Shown here: piece after piece, positions 26,558-35,884 of the stretch
How positions within the stretch are numbered: the first letter of the stretch is position 1
How the letters are laid out: each line of letters starts with the position of its first letter
NCBI GenBank assembly: GCA_012840245.1
Contig: DULR01000055.1
Location: forward strand, 1 to 64,000
Length of the DNA stretch: 64,000 bases
Origin: Clostridiaceae bacterium
GTDB lineage: Bacteria; Bacillota; Clostridia; DSM-8532
Reading direction: 5' to 3'
Translations under genes and position numbers: made by a program
Notes under the pieces: model-generated
What the model was told of the DNA's origin: nothing
The model's input: only the letters and a program-made list of their open reading frames with translations
Database searches by the model: none

Positions 26558-28130
26558 ATATCTTAAGCTTTGACAGGACCAGATCGTTTATGAATTTTAT
26601 TTCACTTACTCTAAGTTTCAGCAGGATAAGCCAGAAGAGGCCAAGACCGACCGCAACAGGAACACATATGGCTGCTATCTGGCTTATCTTCGACCCGATA
26701 TCCGGCCTTATGAGAACAGACAGGCCATATACTGCGATCCCTGTCGGGACAGCACCTATCATTGCCTTGACTATATAGCCGAAATTGTCGGTTATTATAT
26801 CGATCCCTGTCTTTCTCCTGAACAGGAGCATATAGACCATCATAATGACGAACTGGCTCATTGAATAGGCAAGAGCCGTACCCGCGATCCCAATGCCGGT
26901 CAGATTTCTGAAAATCACGTTCAGCAAATACAGTATGGCTATACCCAGGACCCCGCCGAACAAAGGAGTTCTGCTGTCATGTACCGAATAGAAGGCTCTT
27001 GTCATAAGGGCGATCATAGAGGAGAACACCAGTGTGGCCGAATATGCCATAAGGCACAGGCCGCCGTAGAAAACATCATATTCGGAGCCCGAGCCCCATT
27101 TGAACAATATCCTCATGATGTCGCCACTTAATATCATCATGATGACAGAAGTTATGAACGACAGAAGGAAAACCACTCTGAGCCCTTTATAAAGCACTTT
27201 TTTATATTCTTCCGGGTTTTCTTTAGCATAGTGCTCAGACAATGTGGGCAAAAGCGCAATCCCGATGCTCTGGGCAAATATCCCCAGGGGAAGCTGCCAG
27301 GTCTTGTTGGCATTGTTCAGGATGGTGACCATACCGGCCTCGTAAAATGTGGCATAGTTTCTTGATATGATGACATTGATCTCAATAATGGTCGAAGAAA
27401 TCAGGGATGGAACAGCCTGATGTATAAGTTCTCTGAAGGCTTCGCTTTTCAGGAACAGCTTTGGCCTGTAATTGACGAAATGCCTGAATGCTCCTGAAAA
27501 TTGAATCACGAAGAACACTGCGCCTCCTGCGACGACACCCCAGGCTGTCAGTTCGGCGTTCCTGGCTCCGAAAGCGCCGATGCTCAAAATAGTGCAAATA
27601 TTGTATATTACCGGCCCGAATGCGGCGACAGCGAATCTTTTATATGAGTTGAGAATGCCGTTCAACTGCCCGGCCAGCATCATAAAGGGGGCATTCAGCA
27701 GCAGTATTCTTGTCAGCCTGATCAGCAGCTCCTTGTCGCCTGATGCTCCTTCCTTGTATCCGGAAGCAAAAACAGCCATAAAACTGTCGGTGAAAATGAA
27801 GAACACTATTTCCAGAACCACCATCAGGATGACCGATAAATTCATAAACGTGCTGATAGCTTTCCAGCCAGTTCTCTCCTGATCCTTTGACAGATATGTA
27901 GAGAGAATGGGAATGAACGCTGCAGCAATAGCACCGCCTGCAAGCAGATCATAGACCAGATCGGGCAGCGTGAATGCAAGTATGAATTCATCCGAATACC
28001 CCATGGGTTTCATCTGAGTTGTTATCAGTACATTTCTCAAAAAACCGGTAATCCTGCTCAAAAACGTTCCGAACATCACCAGTCCGGCCGCTCCGGTCAG
28101 TTTTTTTACCGAGTCGCTACTACTTTCCAT
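26544..28130 (-). CDS. murJ: Lipid II flippase MurJ (MviN family)
   Basis: Moves lipid-linked peptidoglycan precursor across the membrane. 528 residues with about 14 hydrophobic segments and typical MurJ features: GTFLSRITGFLRNVLI near residue 20, LPDLVYDLLAGGAIAAAFIP near 50, and ARNAELTAWGVVAGG. Its ATG lies one base after the cinA stop codon, so it is likely co-transcribed with cinA, engB and recN. It overlaps the end of the convergent beta-helix gene. Confidence 0.92.
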   Translation of the reverse strand: MESSSDSVKKLTGAAGLVMFGTFLSRITGFLRNVLITTQMKPMGYSDEFILAFTLPDLVYDLLAGGAIAAAFIPILSTYLSKDQERTGWKAISTFMNLSVILMVVLEIVFFIFTDSFMAVFASGYKEGASGDKELLIRLTRILLLNAPFMMLAGQLNGILNSYKRFAVAAFGPVIYNICTILSIGAFGARNAELTAWGVVAGGAVFFVIQFSGAFRHFVNYRPKLFLKSEAFRELIHQAVPSLISSTIIEINVIISRNYATFYEAGMVTILNNANKTWQLPLGIFAQSIGIALLPTLSEHYAKENPEEYKKVLYKGLRVVFLLSFITSVIMMILSGDIMRILFKWGSGSEYDVFYGGLCLMAYSATLVFSSMIALMTRAFYSVHDSRTPLFGGVLGIAILYLLNVIFRNLTGIGIAGTALAYSMSQFVIMMVYMLLFRRKTGIDIITDNFGYIVKAMIGAVPTGIAVYGLSVLIRPDIGSKISQIAAICVPVAVGLGLFWLILLKLRVSEIKFINDLVLSKLKIFRRS

Positions 28131-28131
28131 T

Positions 28132-29412
28132 TCATCTCCGTACTTCTATAATCATTTTTCTCAGCATATTCAGCGCGTTCAGGCAGGCTACATGTCTTAC
28201 CCTTTCCCTGTCCCCGTTGAGCTTGAGTTCTGCACATTCGGTCCTGCCGTCCAGGTATACAGCGATATATACCAATCCCGCAGGTTTTTTCAAAGCATCC
28301 GGACTATGGGCAGAACCACACGGGACCGGATCGGGAGCAGTATCGGGACCTGCCATCCCGGTAATGGATATCCCTGCACGGGTGCCTGTTTTCTTTATGA
28401 GGCAGTCAACCATTTCGAGCGCTGTTTCCCGGCTTACCGCGCCGTATTTTTTCAACGTATCGGGAGACACACCCAATATTTCAATTTTAGCACTGTCGGA
28501 GTATGTTATAAAGCCTTTCTCAAATACTTTGGAAACTCCGGGCACATTGACCAGCTTTGATGCCAGCATGCCGCCGGTACAGGATTCGGCGACTGATATA
28601 TTTATGTTTTTCTCTGTAATGAGCTTCACGACCACTTCTTCCATGGTCTCTCCGTTTACCGAATAAAGGTTGGTTCCGAGCCGCTCCCTTATTTTTTCGA
28701 TAACAGGATCGATCATGCTTTCAGCTTCACCGGCATCCCTGCACCTTGCGGTGACCCTGACCACTACCTCCCCCATATTGACATAAGGTGCGATCGTGGG
28801 GTTCGACTGAGCTTTGATAAGATCCATTATCTTCATTTCCATCTCGGATTCGCCGATGCCGAATACCTTGAGCATTCTGGAACCTATAGTCTGCCCCGTC
28901 TTTTTCTCCAGATGCGGGAAAACCGTTTCTTCAAACATGGGGATCATTTCTTTTGGCGGTCCGGGCAGCATCACGACTATCTTCCCGTCTTTTTCGATCA
29001 TACAGCCCGGAGCGGTCCCGTTGTTGTTCGGGATGATCATGCTGTTTTCAGGTATATAAGCCTGTTTTACGTTGTTCTCCATCATTTTTCTGTTGACTCT
29101 TTCAAAAAAGTCCCTTATCTTCTGATAGATTTCCTCGTTCAAAACAAGCTTAAGGCCCATGGTTTCCGCAACGGTCTCCTTTGTCAGATCGTCCTGTGTG
29201 GGACCCAGCCCCCCTGTCGATATCACCAGATCAGCACGGCTGAGAGCTGTCTTCAGGCTTTCCTTCAGCCGCACGGGATTATCTCCCACAACACTGTGGT
29301 AATAGACGTTGACTCCCAGATCATTGAGCCTTCTTGAAAGGTATTGGGCATTCGTATTGGTGATCTGCCCCATCAACAGTTCAGTACCTACTGCGAGGAT
29401 CTCTGCTATCAT
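28132..29412 (-). CDS. cinA: CinA family nicotinamide-nucleotide amidohydrolase
   Basis: 426 residues with two domains: an N-terminal molybdopterin-binding-like (COG1058) domain (ILAVGTELLMGQITNTNAQY; STGGLGPTQDDLT near residue 64) and a C-terminal NMN deamidase domain (SVAESCTGGMLASKLVNVPG; YSDSAKIEILGV). CinA recycles NMN formed by DNA ligase and is linked to competence or DNA damage in some species. It often lies beside recA; here it is among murJ, engB and recN. Confidence 0.93.
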   Translation of the reverse strand: MIAEILAVGTELLMGQITNTNAQYLSRRLNDLGVNVYYHSVVGDNPVRLKESLKTALSRADLVISTGGLGPTQDDLTKETVAETMGLKLVLNEEIYQKIRDFFERVNRKMMENNVKQAYIPENSMIIPNNNGTAPGCMIEKDGKIVVMLPGPPKEMIPMFEETVFPHLEKKTGQTIGSRMLKVFGIGESEMEMKIMDLIKAQSNPTIAPYVNMGEVVVRVTARCRDAGEAESMIDPVIEKIRERLGTNLYSVNGETMEEVVVKLITEKNINISVAESCTGGMLASKLVNVPGVSKVFEKGFITYSDSAKIEILGVSPDTLKKYGAVSRETALEMVDCLIKKTGTRAGISITGMAGPDTAPDPVPCGSAHSPDALKKPAGLVYIAVYLDGRTECAELKLNGDRERVRHVACLNALNMLRKMIIEVRR

Positions 29413-29424
29413 AAAAGTTCACAC

Positions 29425-30009
29425 TCATTCCAGAAAAGATTCCATGACCGACCATATTTCATCAACTCCCATGCGTTTGGGAGCCGAAAAGGGTATGACC
29501 CTGCTGTCTTCATCCAGATCCAGTCTTCTTTTGATATTGTCGATACACTTTTTATATTCTGCTCTGCTCACCTTGTCTGATTTAGTGGCAACAACGGCGA
29601 ATCTCCGATTGGATTGTCTTATATAATCCATCATCAGTATATCATCACCGGTAGGATCATGTCTTATATCCACCAAAAGCAGTATCATGCTTAAGTTTTT
29701 TCGAGTGTTCAGATAAGCTTCGGCCAATACCCCCCAGGATTTCCGTTCCTCTTTGGATACTTTGGCATATCCGTATCCAGGCAGGTCCACCAGCACCAGG
29801 CTGTCATTTATGTTATAAAAATTGATGACTCTGGTTTTTCCCGGAGTGCTGCCGGTTCTGGCCAGAGATTTCCTGTTGGTCAGAGCATTTATCAGCGAAG
29901 ACTTTCCTACGTTCGAGCGGCCTGCCAGAGCAATCTCGGGCCAATCTGTACCGGGATACTGGGAAGGTTCGACGGCCGAAATCATAAGCTCGGCTTTTTT
30001 TATTATCAT
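29425..30009 (-). CDS. engB: Ribosome biogenesis GTPase EngB (YsxC/YihA)
   Basis: An essential GTPase in assembly of the large ribosomal subunit. 194 residues with G1 GRSNVGKSS near 31, G2 STPGKT, G3 DLPGYGYAK and G4 ATKSDKVS, then SFLE at the end. It stands between recN and cinA with short gaps, in one operon. Confidence 0.95.
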   Translation of the reverse strand: MIIKKAELMISAVEPSQYPGTDWPEIALAGRSNVGKSSLINALTNRKSLARTGSTPGKTRVINFYNINDSLVLVDLPGYGYAKVSKEERKSWGVLAEAYLNTRKNLSMILLLVDIRHDPTGDDILMMDYIRQSNRRFAVVATKSDKVSRAEYKKCIDNIKRRLDLDEDSRVIPFSAPKRMGVDEIWSVMESFLE

Positions 30010-30024
30010 TGTATATCTCCATCC

Positions 30025-31704
30025 TTATTTCTGCTTGAGCAATTCCCGCGCAAGTTTCCTGGCTGTCTCGGTGGCATGCTCCCCGCTTAAAAGCCTTGAG
30101 ATCTCTTCTTCCCTTTCTTTCCTGTCAAGAAGTTTGATCTGTGTCAGCATACGTCCATCCTGCTCCTTTTTCTCGATAAGGTAATGAGTATCAGCCTGGC
30201 TTGCTATTTGAGCATGATGGGTTATGCAGATGACCTGATGCATCCCAGCTACAGCCTTGAGTTTTTCTCCCAGCCTGGATGCAGCCTTCCCGCTTACTCC
30301 GGTGTCGATCTCATCGAATACCAGTGTGGGTATGGCGTCGATATCGGCCAGAATGGTTTTTATGGCAAGCATGCAGCGGGACATCTCGCCTCCTGACGCT
30401 ATTTTTGACAGGGGCTTCAAAGGTTCTCCTGCATTTGGAGAGAATAAAAACTCGACCTTGTCTGTCCCGTTTTCAGTAAAACCTTCTTCAGGGCATGACA
30501 CCACAGAGACCAGAAACTGTGTCCTTGGCATCTCAAGATCAGCCAGTTCCTTCAGTATGCCTTTTTCAAGTTCCTTTGCGGCTTCAGTTCTTAATCTATT
30601 CATAACCTCGCATTTTTTATGCAGGTCTTTTTCCACATCTTCGATATCTTTTTTAATGGCAAGGATCAGTTCCTCGCTTCTTTCGATTTCATCAAGACGC
30701 TTTCTGGCGTCTTCCAGATATGTAAGCACATCTGTTACTGTCTCGCCGTATTTGCGCTGCAGCCCCTGGATCAGACTGATGCGTTCCTCTATGCTCTTAT
30801 GCAGGTTGGGATCATATTCGGTCCCATCCCTGATTTTCCTTATCTCACGGGATATGTCCACAAGCTTTTCCCCGATCTCTTCCAGAGATGAGCTTATCAT
30901 CTTGTATTCCGGATCTAGCTCCTCAACCTTTCTTATCAGATCGAGGGATAATCCTATTTTGTCCAGAGCGCTTTGGTCATCCCTGTCTTCGCCGCGAATC
31001 ATCTGATATGCCTGGGAAAAGGCATTTACGATCTCTTCAGAGTGGCTCAGTATCTTGCTTTGCCGCCGAAGCTCCTCATCTTCTCCGGCGTGAAGATCAG
31101 CGCTTTCGATCTCATTTATCTGGAACCTGAGCATGTCCATGGTCCGTTCCCGCTCTTTGCCTTCTCCCGAAAGAGATCTGAGCCTGGACTTAAGTTCATT
31201 GAGCTTGTCCAGTAAAATCCGGTACTGTCTTTTCTCCTCCGCAAGCTTTTCGCCTGCAAACAGGTCGAGCAGTTCGATGTGGGTTTCAGTCCTCAGAAGC
31301 GACTGGTTGTCATACTGGCCGTGTATATCCACGAGCCTCTGACCTATGTCCCTCAGCATCGAAACAGTGACCATGGTGCCGTTTACCCGGCATATATTCT
31401 TGCCTGATTCGGTGATGACCCTTGATATAAGTATGTTGCCATCATCCTGGGGCTCTATTCCGAAGCTCTCCAGAAGCTCCGCAAGGTCTCCGGCATTGGA
31501 AAAAAGCCCCTGAACGAACGCCTTGTCCGAACCCGAACGGATCAGCTCCTTTGAGACACGCGAACCCAAAAGAGCATTCAGTGAATCGATAATGATCGAT
31601 TTTCCTGCGCCCGTTTCGCCCGTCAGCACATTAAAGCCCTTGAACAAGGGGATATTAAGTTTCTCAATAATGGCAACATTCTCGACATCAAGCTGTATCA
31701 GCAT
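30025..31704 (-). CDS. recN: DNA repair protein RecN
   Basis: An SMC-like ATPase in double-strand break repair. 559 residues: N-terminal Walker A GETGAGKSIII near 30, a long coiled coil (about 150-390), and C-terminal signature SGGEMSRCMLAIK with Walker B PTLVFDEIDTGVSG near 465. It follows argR by 7 bases, the classical nadK-argR-recN order of Firmicutes. I see no LexA box directly upstream, so SOS control would have to act through the operon promoter, if at all. Confidence 0.95.
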   Translation of the reverse strand: MLIQLDVENVAIIEKLNIPLFKGFNVLTGETGAGKSIIIDSLNALLGSRVSKELIRSGSDKAFVQGLFSNAGDLAELLESFGIEPQDDGNILISRVITESGKNICRVNGTMVTVSMLRDIGQRLVDIHGQYDNQSLLRTETHIELLDLFAGEKLAEEKRQYRILLDKLNELKSRLRSLSGEGKERERTMDMLRFQINEIESADLHAGEDEELRRQSKILSHSEEIVNAFSQAYQMIRGEDRDDQSALDKIGLSLDLIRKVEELDPEYKMISSSLEEIGEKLVDISREIRKIRDGTEYDPNLHKSIEERISLIQGLQRKYGETVTDVLTYLEDARKRLDEIERSEELILAIKKDIEDVEKDLHKKCEVMNRLRTEAAKELEKGILKELADLEMPRTQFLVSVVSCPEEGFTENGTDKVEFLFSPNAGEPLKPLSKIASGGEMSRCMLAIKTILADIDAIPTLVFDEIDTGVSGKAASRLGEKLKAVAGMHQVICITHHAQIASQADTHYLIEKKEQDGRMLTQIKLLDRKEREEEISRLLSGEHATETARKLARELLKQK

Positions 31705-31711
31705 CTTTTAC

Positions 31712-32170
31712 TCAGGACACTCCTCTCACCATACGTGTTATTTTGTCCATCAGATCTTCAGCTATTTTTTCGGCACGGCAGACAACCATCACGGTATCAT
31801 CTCCGGCTATAGTCCCCACTATATCGCTCCAGCCAAGGGCATCAAGGGTCGCGCCAACGGCCTGGGCCATACCCGGCAGAGTTTTGATGACAAGAATATT
31901 GTTGGCATAATCACATGACACATAGGCCTCCTTGATTATTACCAGCAATCTGTCATTCATATTCCCGGTGTCAGAATTCATTGCCGAATACCTGTACCTC
32001 CCGTCAGGAGTAAGAACCTTAATCAGCCTCAATTCCTTGATATCCCTCGATATGGTTGCCTGCGTGACATCCATACCCTGCTCCCTCAGCTTTTCGGCCA
32101 GGTCATCCTGAGTCTCGATCACGTGGTTCTCGATAATATCCAGTATTTTGGCATGGCGATTATATTTCAT
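31712..32170 (-). CDS. argR: Arginine repressor ArgR
   Basis: A 152-residue hexameric regulator of arginine biosynthesis and breakdown. N-terminal winged helix (residues 1-70; TQDDLAEKLREQGMDVTQAT, SRDIKELRLIKV) and C-terminal arginine-binding and oligomerisation domain with GTIAGDDTVMVVCR. It lies between nadK and recN. Confidence 0.94.
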   Translation of the reverse strand: MKYNRHAKILDIIENHVIETQDDLAEKLREQGMDVTQATISRDIKELRLIKVLTPDGRYRYSAMNSDTGNMNDRLLVIIKEAYVSCDYANNILVIKTLPGMAQAVGATLDALGWSDIVGTIAGDDTVMVVCRAEKIAEDLMDKITRMVRGVS

Positions 32171-32214
32171 ATCTTCCCTCCGTTTGCTCCGGATTAAATT
32201 GATTAATAAGGATC

Positions 32215-33078
32215 TTAGTTCGATTTATGTATCTTTGCCCTGATGATATCATAAAAATCCATATTTTTTACTGTGGCAAAGAGCGCACTGTCTTCAGAAG
32301 CTTTAACGAAAATCTTGTCACCGGGTTCCAGCTTGAATCCTTCCTGTCCGTCAAGGGTCAGGATGGCATCTATTTCACTTTTATCGTCAATAATAACCGA
32401 TACTGTTTTTGAATCGGATGCTATATATGATCTGGAGTGTAGTATGTGAGGGCAGATAGGGGAAATGATGACCAGCCTCATATCGGGCTGAACAATGGGA
32501 CCTCCCGCAGACAGCGAATATCCGGTGGAGCCTGTGGGAGTCGAAATAATGACTCCGTCTCCCGGAAAAGAGTCAGCGTACTTGTCATCTATCATGACCA
32601 TAAGTCTCAATATCCGGGACAGGGCCATTCTGGTAATGACCGCATCGTTAATTGCAATGTTTTCATAGACCTTCTCCCCGTTCCTCTCAACAGTTGCAAC
32701 CAAAACCATGCGGGGCTGGATCCTGAATTGTCCGTTTACCAGACTGTCGATGGCCGTCTCGATCTCGCTTATCTCAACTTCGGCCAAAAAGCCCACGGTT
32801 CCCTTGTTGATGCCAAGAACAGGCTTTCTGTACGCAAATGCCTTGCGGGCAGTGCTTAAGAATGTTCCGTCTCCGCCTACGCAAATAATAAAATCCGAGT
32901 CCTTGAAAAGTGTCGATGATTCGATTACCGGAAGTCCCGCGCAGGAGGAACCACCCGGTGGTACCATGACCTTGAAGCCTCTATTCAGAAGCTTTTCTAT
33001 AATCAGCTTTGTATGTTCATATTCGGTATCTTTATTCCTGCCGACAACTACACCTATTACTTTCAAGCCATATTCCAC
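32215..33078 (-). CDS. nadK: NAD kinase
   Basis: Phosphorylates NAD to NADP. 287 residues with GGDGTFLSTAR near 68, the NDAVI motif near 145 and the conserved PTGSTGYSLSAGGPI near 182. First gene of the nadK-argR-recN run, and transcription presumably begins in the gap before it at 33079-33286. Confidence 0.94.
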   Translation of the reverse strand: MEYGLKVIGVVVGRNKDTEYEHTKLIIEKLLNRGFKVMVPPGGSSCAGLPVIESSTLFKDSDFIICVGGDGTFLSTARKAFAYRKPVLGINKGTVGFLAEVEISEIETAIDSLVNGQFRIQPRMVLVATVERNGEKVYENIAINDAVITRMALSRILRLMVMIDDKYADSFPGDGVIISTPTGSTGYSLSAGGPIVQPDMRLVIISPICPHILHSRSYIASDSKTVSVIIDDKSEIDAILTLDGQEGFKLEPGDKIFVKASEDSALFATVKNMDFYDIIRAKIHKSN

Positions 33079-33286
33079 CTAATTCAAATGTATCTTTATT
33101 ATACATAAGTTTTGCATATTAATACAAGTGAGTATTGGCGTGTGCACAGGAAGTTATTTATGCACATTTCATACATGAAGGGCAAATTACCGGTTTGAAT
33201 TCCGATGATGAATGATTTATAATTTTTCTGATAATATAATCCTATAATCCTATTTTTATTATTTCGTACCTGACAGGAATAAAGGC

Positions 33287-34078
33287 ATGATAAGACAAGT
33301 TGCTGAAATAGTCCGTGAAGCCGGCAAGTTAATGCAGAACCGTGATTTTTCAGTATCAAAAAAAGGAAACATATCGAACAATGTCACCACAGTTGATTAT
33401 ACAGTACAGGAGTATTTGAAAAGTCGGCTGGTCCCGCTGATAAGCGGTTGTGCATTTGTTGGGGAAGAAAACTTCAACGAAGAATCAATGGAGTCTGATC
33501 TCTGCCGATGGATAGTTGATCCCATAGACGGTACGGCCAATTTTATCCGGGATATGGCTTTGAGCGCTATATCAGTAGGGCTTGTAAAGGACGGAAGATC
33601 TGTCCTAGGAGTCGTATATGATCCTTACAGGGACGAAATGTTCCATGCTGAAGAGGGAAAGGGCGCTTTTCTGAATAATGAACCCATAAGAGTATCCGAC
33701 CGGAGTTTTGAGCAGTCGATTTTTTGTACGGCTTTCAGTTTATATAACAAGGATTATGCCAAACCCTGCATCAATATATTGGAAAAAGTCTATGCTGAAT
33801 GCGATGATATGCGCAGATTAGGTTCGGCAGCACTGGAGCTGGCCTATCTCGCATGCGGCCGGGTAGATCTGTACTTTGAAATGCGTGTTTTCCCCTGGGA
33901 CTTTGCCGCTTCCGATATAATAGTAAGAGAAGCGGGTGGATACATAGGTACCATTGGTAATAAAAAGACCGTTTTCAATCGTCCGATACCATTGATCTGC
34001 GCAAATACAAAGGAAAACTATGAACACCTGATGCGCATTGTATATGATGAAATCCCCGTTATTCCGTACAGCAGATAA
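33287..34078 (+). CDS. Inositol monophosphatase family protein (SuhB type)
   Basis: A 263-residue Mg2+-dependent phosphatase. Metal and substrate motifs are present: GEEN at 59-62, DPIDGTANF at 78-86 and WDFAASDIIVREAGG near 206. Family members act on inositol-1-phosphate, fructose-1,6-bisphosphate or related sugars, and the preferred substrate cannot be told. It is divergent from nadK and ends before a small truncated gene. Confidence 0.88.
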   Translation: MIRQVAEIVREAGKLMQNRDFSVSKKGNISNNVTTVDYTVQEYLKSRLVPLISGCAFVGEENFNEESMESDLCRWIVDPIDGTANFIRDMALSAISVGLVKDGRSVLGVVYDPYRDEMFHAEEGKGAFLNNEPIRVSDRSFEQSIFCTAFSLYNKDYAKPCINILEKVYAECDDMRRLGSAALELAYLACGRVDLYFEMRVFPWDFAASDIIVREAGGYIGTIGNKKTVFNRPIPLICANTKENYEHLMRIVYDEIPVIPYSR

Positions 34079-34122
34079 GGGTATATACTCTTCAGATAAG
34101 CTTGAAATATGGAGGCAAGTGT

Positions 34123-34395
34123 ATGTCAAATTATAAGACTTACATAGTCGATGATGATCTCTATAATGCGAAGAAAGATTTAAGGCTCGACAAGACTTAT
34201 GAAATCTGTGTGAACGAATTGGGGCTTCAGCAGACAAAAAGAGATCAGATCATAGCTTTCTACATAGCAATTATCAGTTTCGTGATACCTGGAATTCTAA
34301 ATATGAATATTACTGAAATTGCAAAATCGGCCGGCTTTATTGCTTTAATTGACTTCCTACATGTGGTAATCTCCAGCCGCTTCAGGCTGATATAA
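34123..34395 (+). pseudogene. Truncated small membrane protein, function unknown
   Basis: 90 codons from an ATG with GGAGG 8 bases upstream. A soluble N-terminal part (TYIVDDDLYNAKKDLRLDKT) is followed by two hydrophobic stretches (IIAFYIAIISFVIPGIL and AKSAGFIALIDFLHVVIS) and a basic end. The frame runs 39 bases into the 3' end of the convergent GNAT/Rnk gene, and its last 15 residues look like antisense of that gene rather than a natural end. I infer that a longer membrane protein lost its 3' end in a rearrangement. I do not recognise the family. Confidence 0.45.
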
Positions 34396-35283
34396 AATTT
34401 TCTTTACATGGATTTTCATGACGCCGGCAGGTACTTCCCATTCAATCATATCACCTTCGCTGTATCCAAGTATGGCCGTGCCCACAGGAGAAAATATCGA
34501 CAGCTTTTTATTTTCCAGATCGGCATCTTCAGGGTAAACCAGAGAAACCTCCATCTCCTCGCCGTCAAGATGCAGAAGCACACGTGAATTCATCGTTATA
34601 ACATCACTGGAGATCTGTTTTGAATCAACTATTACTGCTCTGTTGATTTCGTTTTCAAGATCCCTGACCGTTTCATCAGACATTTTCCCGCAGTTCAGCA
34701 CGGATTCGATATTCTTTTCGATCCTTTCCTTATCTGTTTCAGTAATATAGATCCTGGCAGCCAAAACAGTATTCCCGTTAATTGACATCAAATACTGATC
34801 CATAGTTATTGTGAAAGTCTTAAGGGAATCGCTTTCCCTTTCAGCTTTGAAACCATTATTGACGAATGCCCGGATCGACCGTGTATTCTCTTTGTGTATT
34901 TTTGCGATGATTTTTTGCGCTCTGAAATCAAAGAAAGCGATTTTCATGCTCTCTTTAATAGCTGCAGTACCTAATCTTTTTCCCCAATTGTTCCGGTCTC
35001 CGATCACAATAACTATTTCGTAATCGCTGTCTTTTTTCACCAGCCTGACAAACCCGACCGGAATGCTATGCTTGTTGTAAATCATATAAAACCGGCCGTT
35101 GCGATTGAACAGGTGAGTCAATACCGGCAGGGTGGTCCTCTGAACCACCTGTTCAATACTATCTGAAACACTTTGGGGATCACTGAGGTATTTTGTGACT
35201 TCGTTGTCTTTCATCCATTTGACTAATGTCAACGCATTCTCTCTCGTTATCTCAGAGCGCAAAAAAATAAAAGGCTCTTTCAT
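34357..35283 (-). CDS. Fusion of a GNAT acetyltransferase and a Rnk/GreA-C-type domain
   Basis: 308 residues. The first half (about 1-165) is a GNAT N-acetyltransferase: VVIGDRNNWGKRLGTAAIKE supplies the acetyl-CoA loop and AKIHKENTRSIRAFVNNGF the typical C-terminal motif. The second half (about 172-308) resembles the regulator of nucleoside diphosphate kinase Rnk and the C-terminal domain of GreA/GreB: MNSRVLLHLDGEEMEVSLVY, SPVGTAILGYSEGDMIEWEV. Rnk-type proteins bind in the RNA polymerase secondary channel. The fusion suggests an acetylation activity brought to the transcription machinery, but that is inference. ATG start; reading frame complete. Confidence 0.8.
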   Translation of the reverse strand: MKEPFIFLRSEITRENALTLVKWMKDNEVTKYLSDPQSVSDSIEQVVQRTTLPVLTHLFNRNGRFYMIYNKHSIPVGFVRLVKKDSDYEIVIVIGDRNNWGKRLGTAAIKESMKIAFFDFRAQKIIAKIHKENTRSIRAFVNNGFKAERESDSLKTFTITMDQYLMSINGNTVLAARIYITETDKERIEKNIESVLNCGKMSDETVRDLENEINRAVIVDSKQISSDVITMNSRVLLHLDGEEMEVSLVYPEDADLENKKLSIFSPVGTAILGYSEGDMIEWEVPAGVMKIHVKKILYQPEAAGDYHM

Positions 35284-35532
35284 TTTTTACCACATCCAGT
35301 CGTAAAGAAATTAAAAGCCTTTCATAGATTCTAAAAACTATGACGGTTCTTTTATCAATATATGGGACGGGATTTTCCCGCACTGTTACATCAAGTATAT
35401 ATGATAACCCCGCCAAAAGCAAGCCCGGAATAAAAAGGATGGTACTTCTGCCCGTATGGCTTGTGACAAGGCCTGATGACAGAATTTCTGACACAAAATT
35501 CATCAAAGGATAGTGATTGAAGAAGTAAATTA

Positions 35533-35552
35533 CCAGGGGGACGGTTCTTGTG
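35533..35552. repeat. Copy of the GGGACGGTTC short repeat
   Basis: CCAGGGGGACGGTTCTTGTG is the reverse orientation of the ACCGTCCCC core seen at 5372-5396. It stands in a 300-base stretch (35284-35588) in which I see no real gene, only a chance frame of about 100 codons that begins inside this repeat. Confidence 0.5.
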
Positions 35553-35588
35553 GTCAATAATCCGTAGCGAGCTCAGAGCGCTGATGCT

Positions 35589-35775
35589 TTATAAGATCAA
35601 CTTTGCTACCATTTCTTCCGACTCTTCATTTATACCGATCTCTTTAAAACCAAATTTAGCATATAAGCGCCTTGCTGCCTCATTTTCCGGAGCATATGAA
35701 ATATAAACAGCTTTCGCTTCTCCCTGCGGAAAGGTCCGGATATACTCAAGAGCTCTTTGCCATCGAAATCGAACA
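35589..35775 (-). pseudogene. C-terminal remnant of a GNAT acetyltransferase gene
   Basis: The minus-strand frame reads RWQRALEYIRTFPQGEAKAV then YISYAPENEAARRLYAKFGF and EIGINEESEEMVAKLIL with TAA at 35589-35591. This is the CoA-binding end of a GNAT enzyme, similar to diamine N-acetyltransferases. The first two-thirds are absent: an in-frame TGA lies a few codons upstream of the recognisable part and no start fits. Confidence 0.7.
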
Positions 35776-35884
35776 TATGACCGGGAAGCTGGTCAGGGAG
35801 AAGTAAAGTGATGTAAATAGGGAATTTCACTGTACTGATCAATGAAACCCCCTATTTAAAAAACTATTAGTTCCTTTTAATACT

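Noticed and set aside
30257..31006. A 249-codon serine-rich open frame on the plus strand
   Set aside because: Antisense to the coiled coil of recN.
35252..35557. A 101-codon minus-strand frame upstream of the GNAT/Rnk gene
   Set aside because: It begins inside a short dispersed repeat, overlaps the start of the GNAT/Rnk gene and shows no family features; probably chance.
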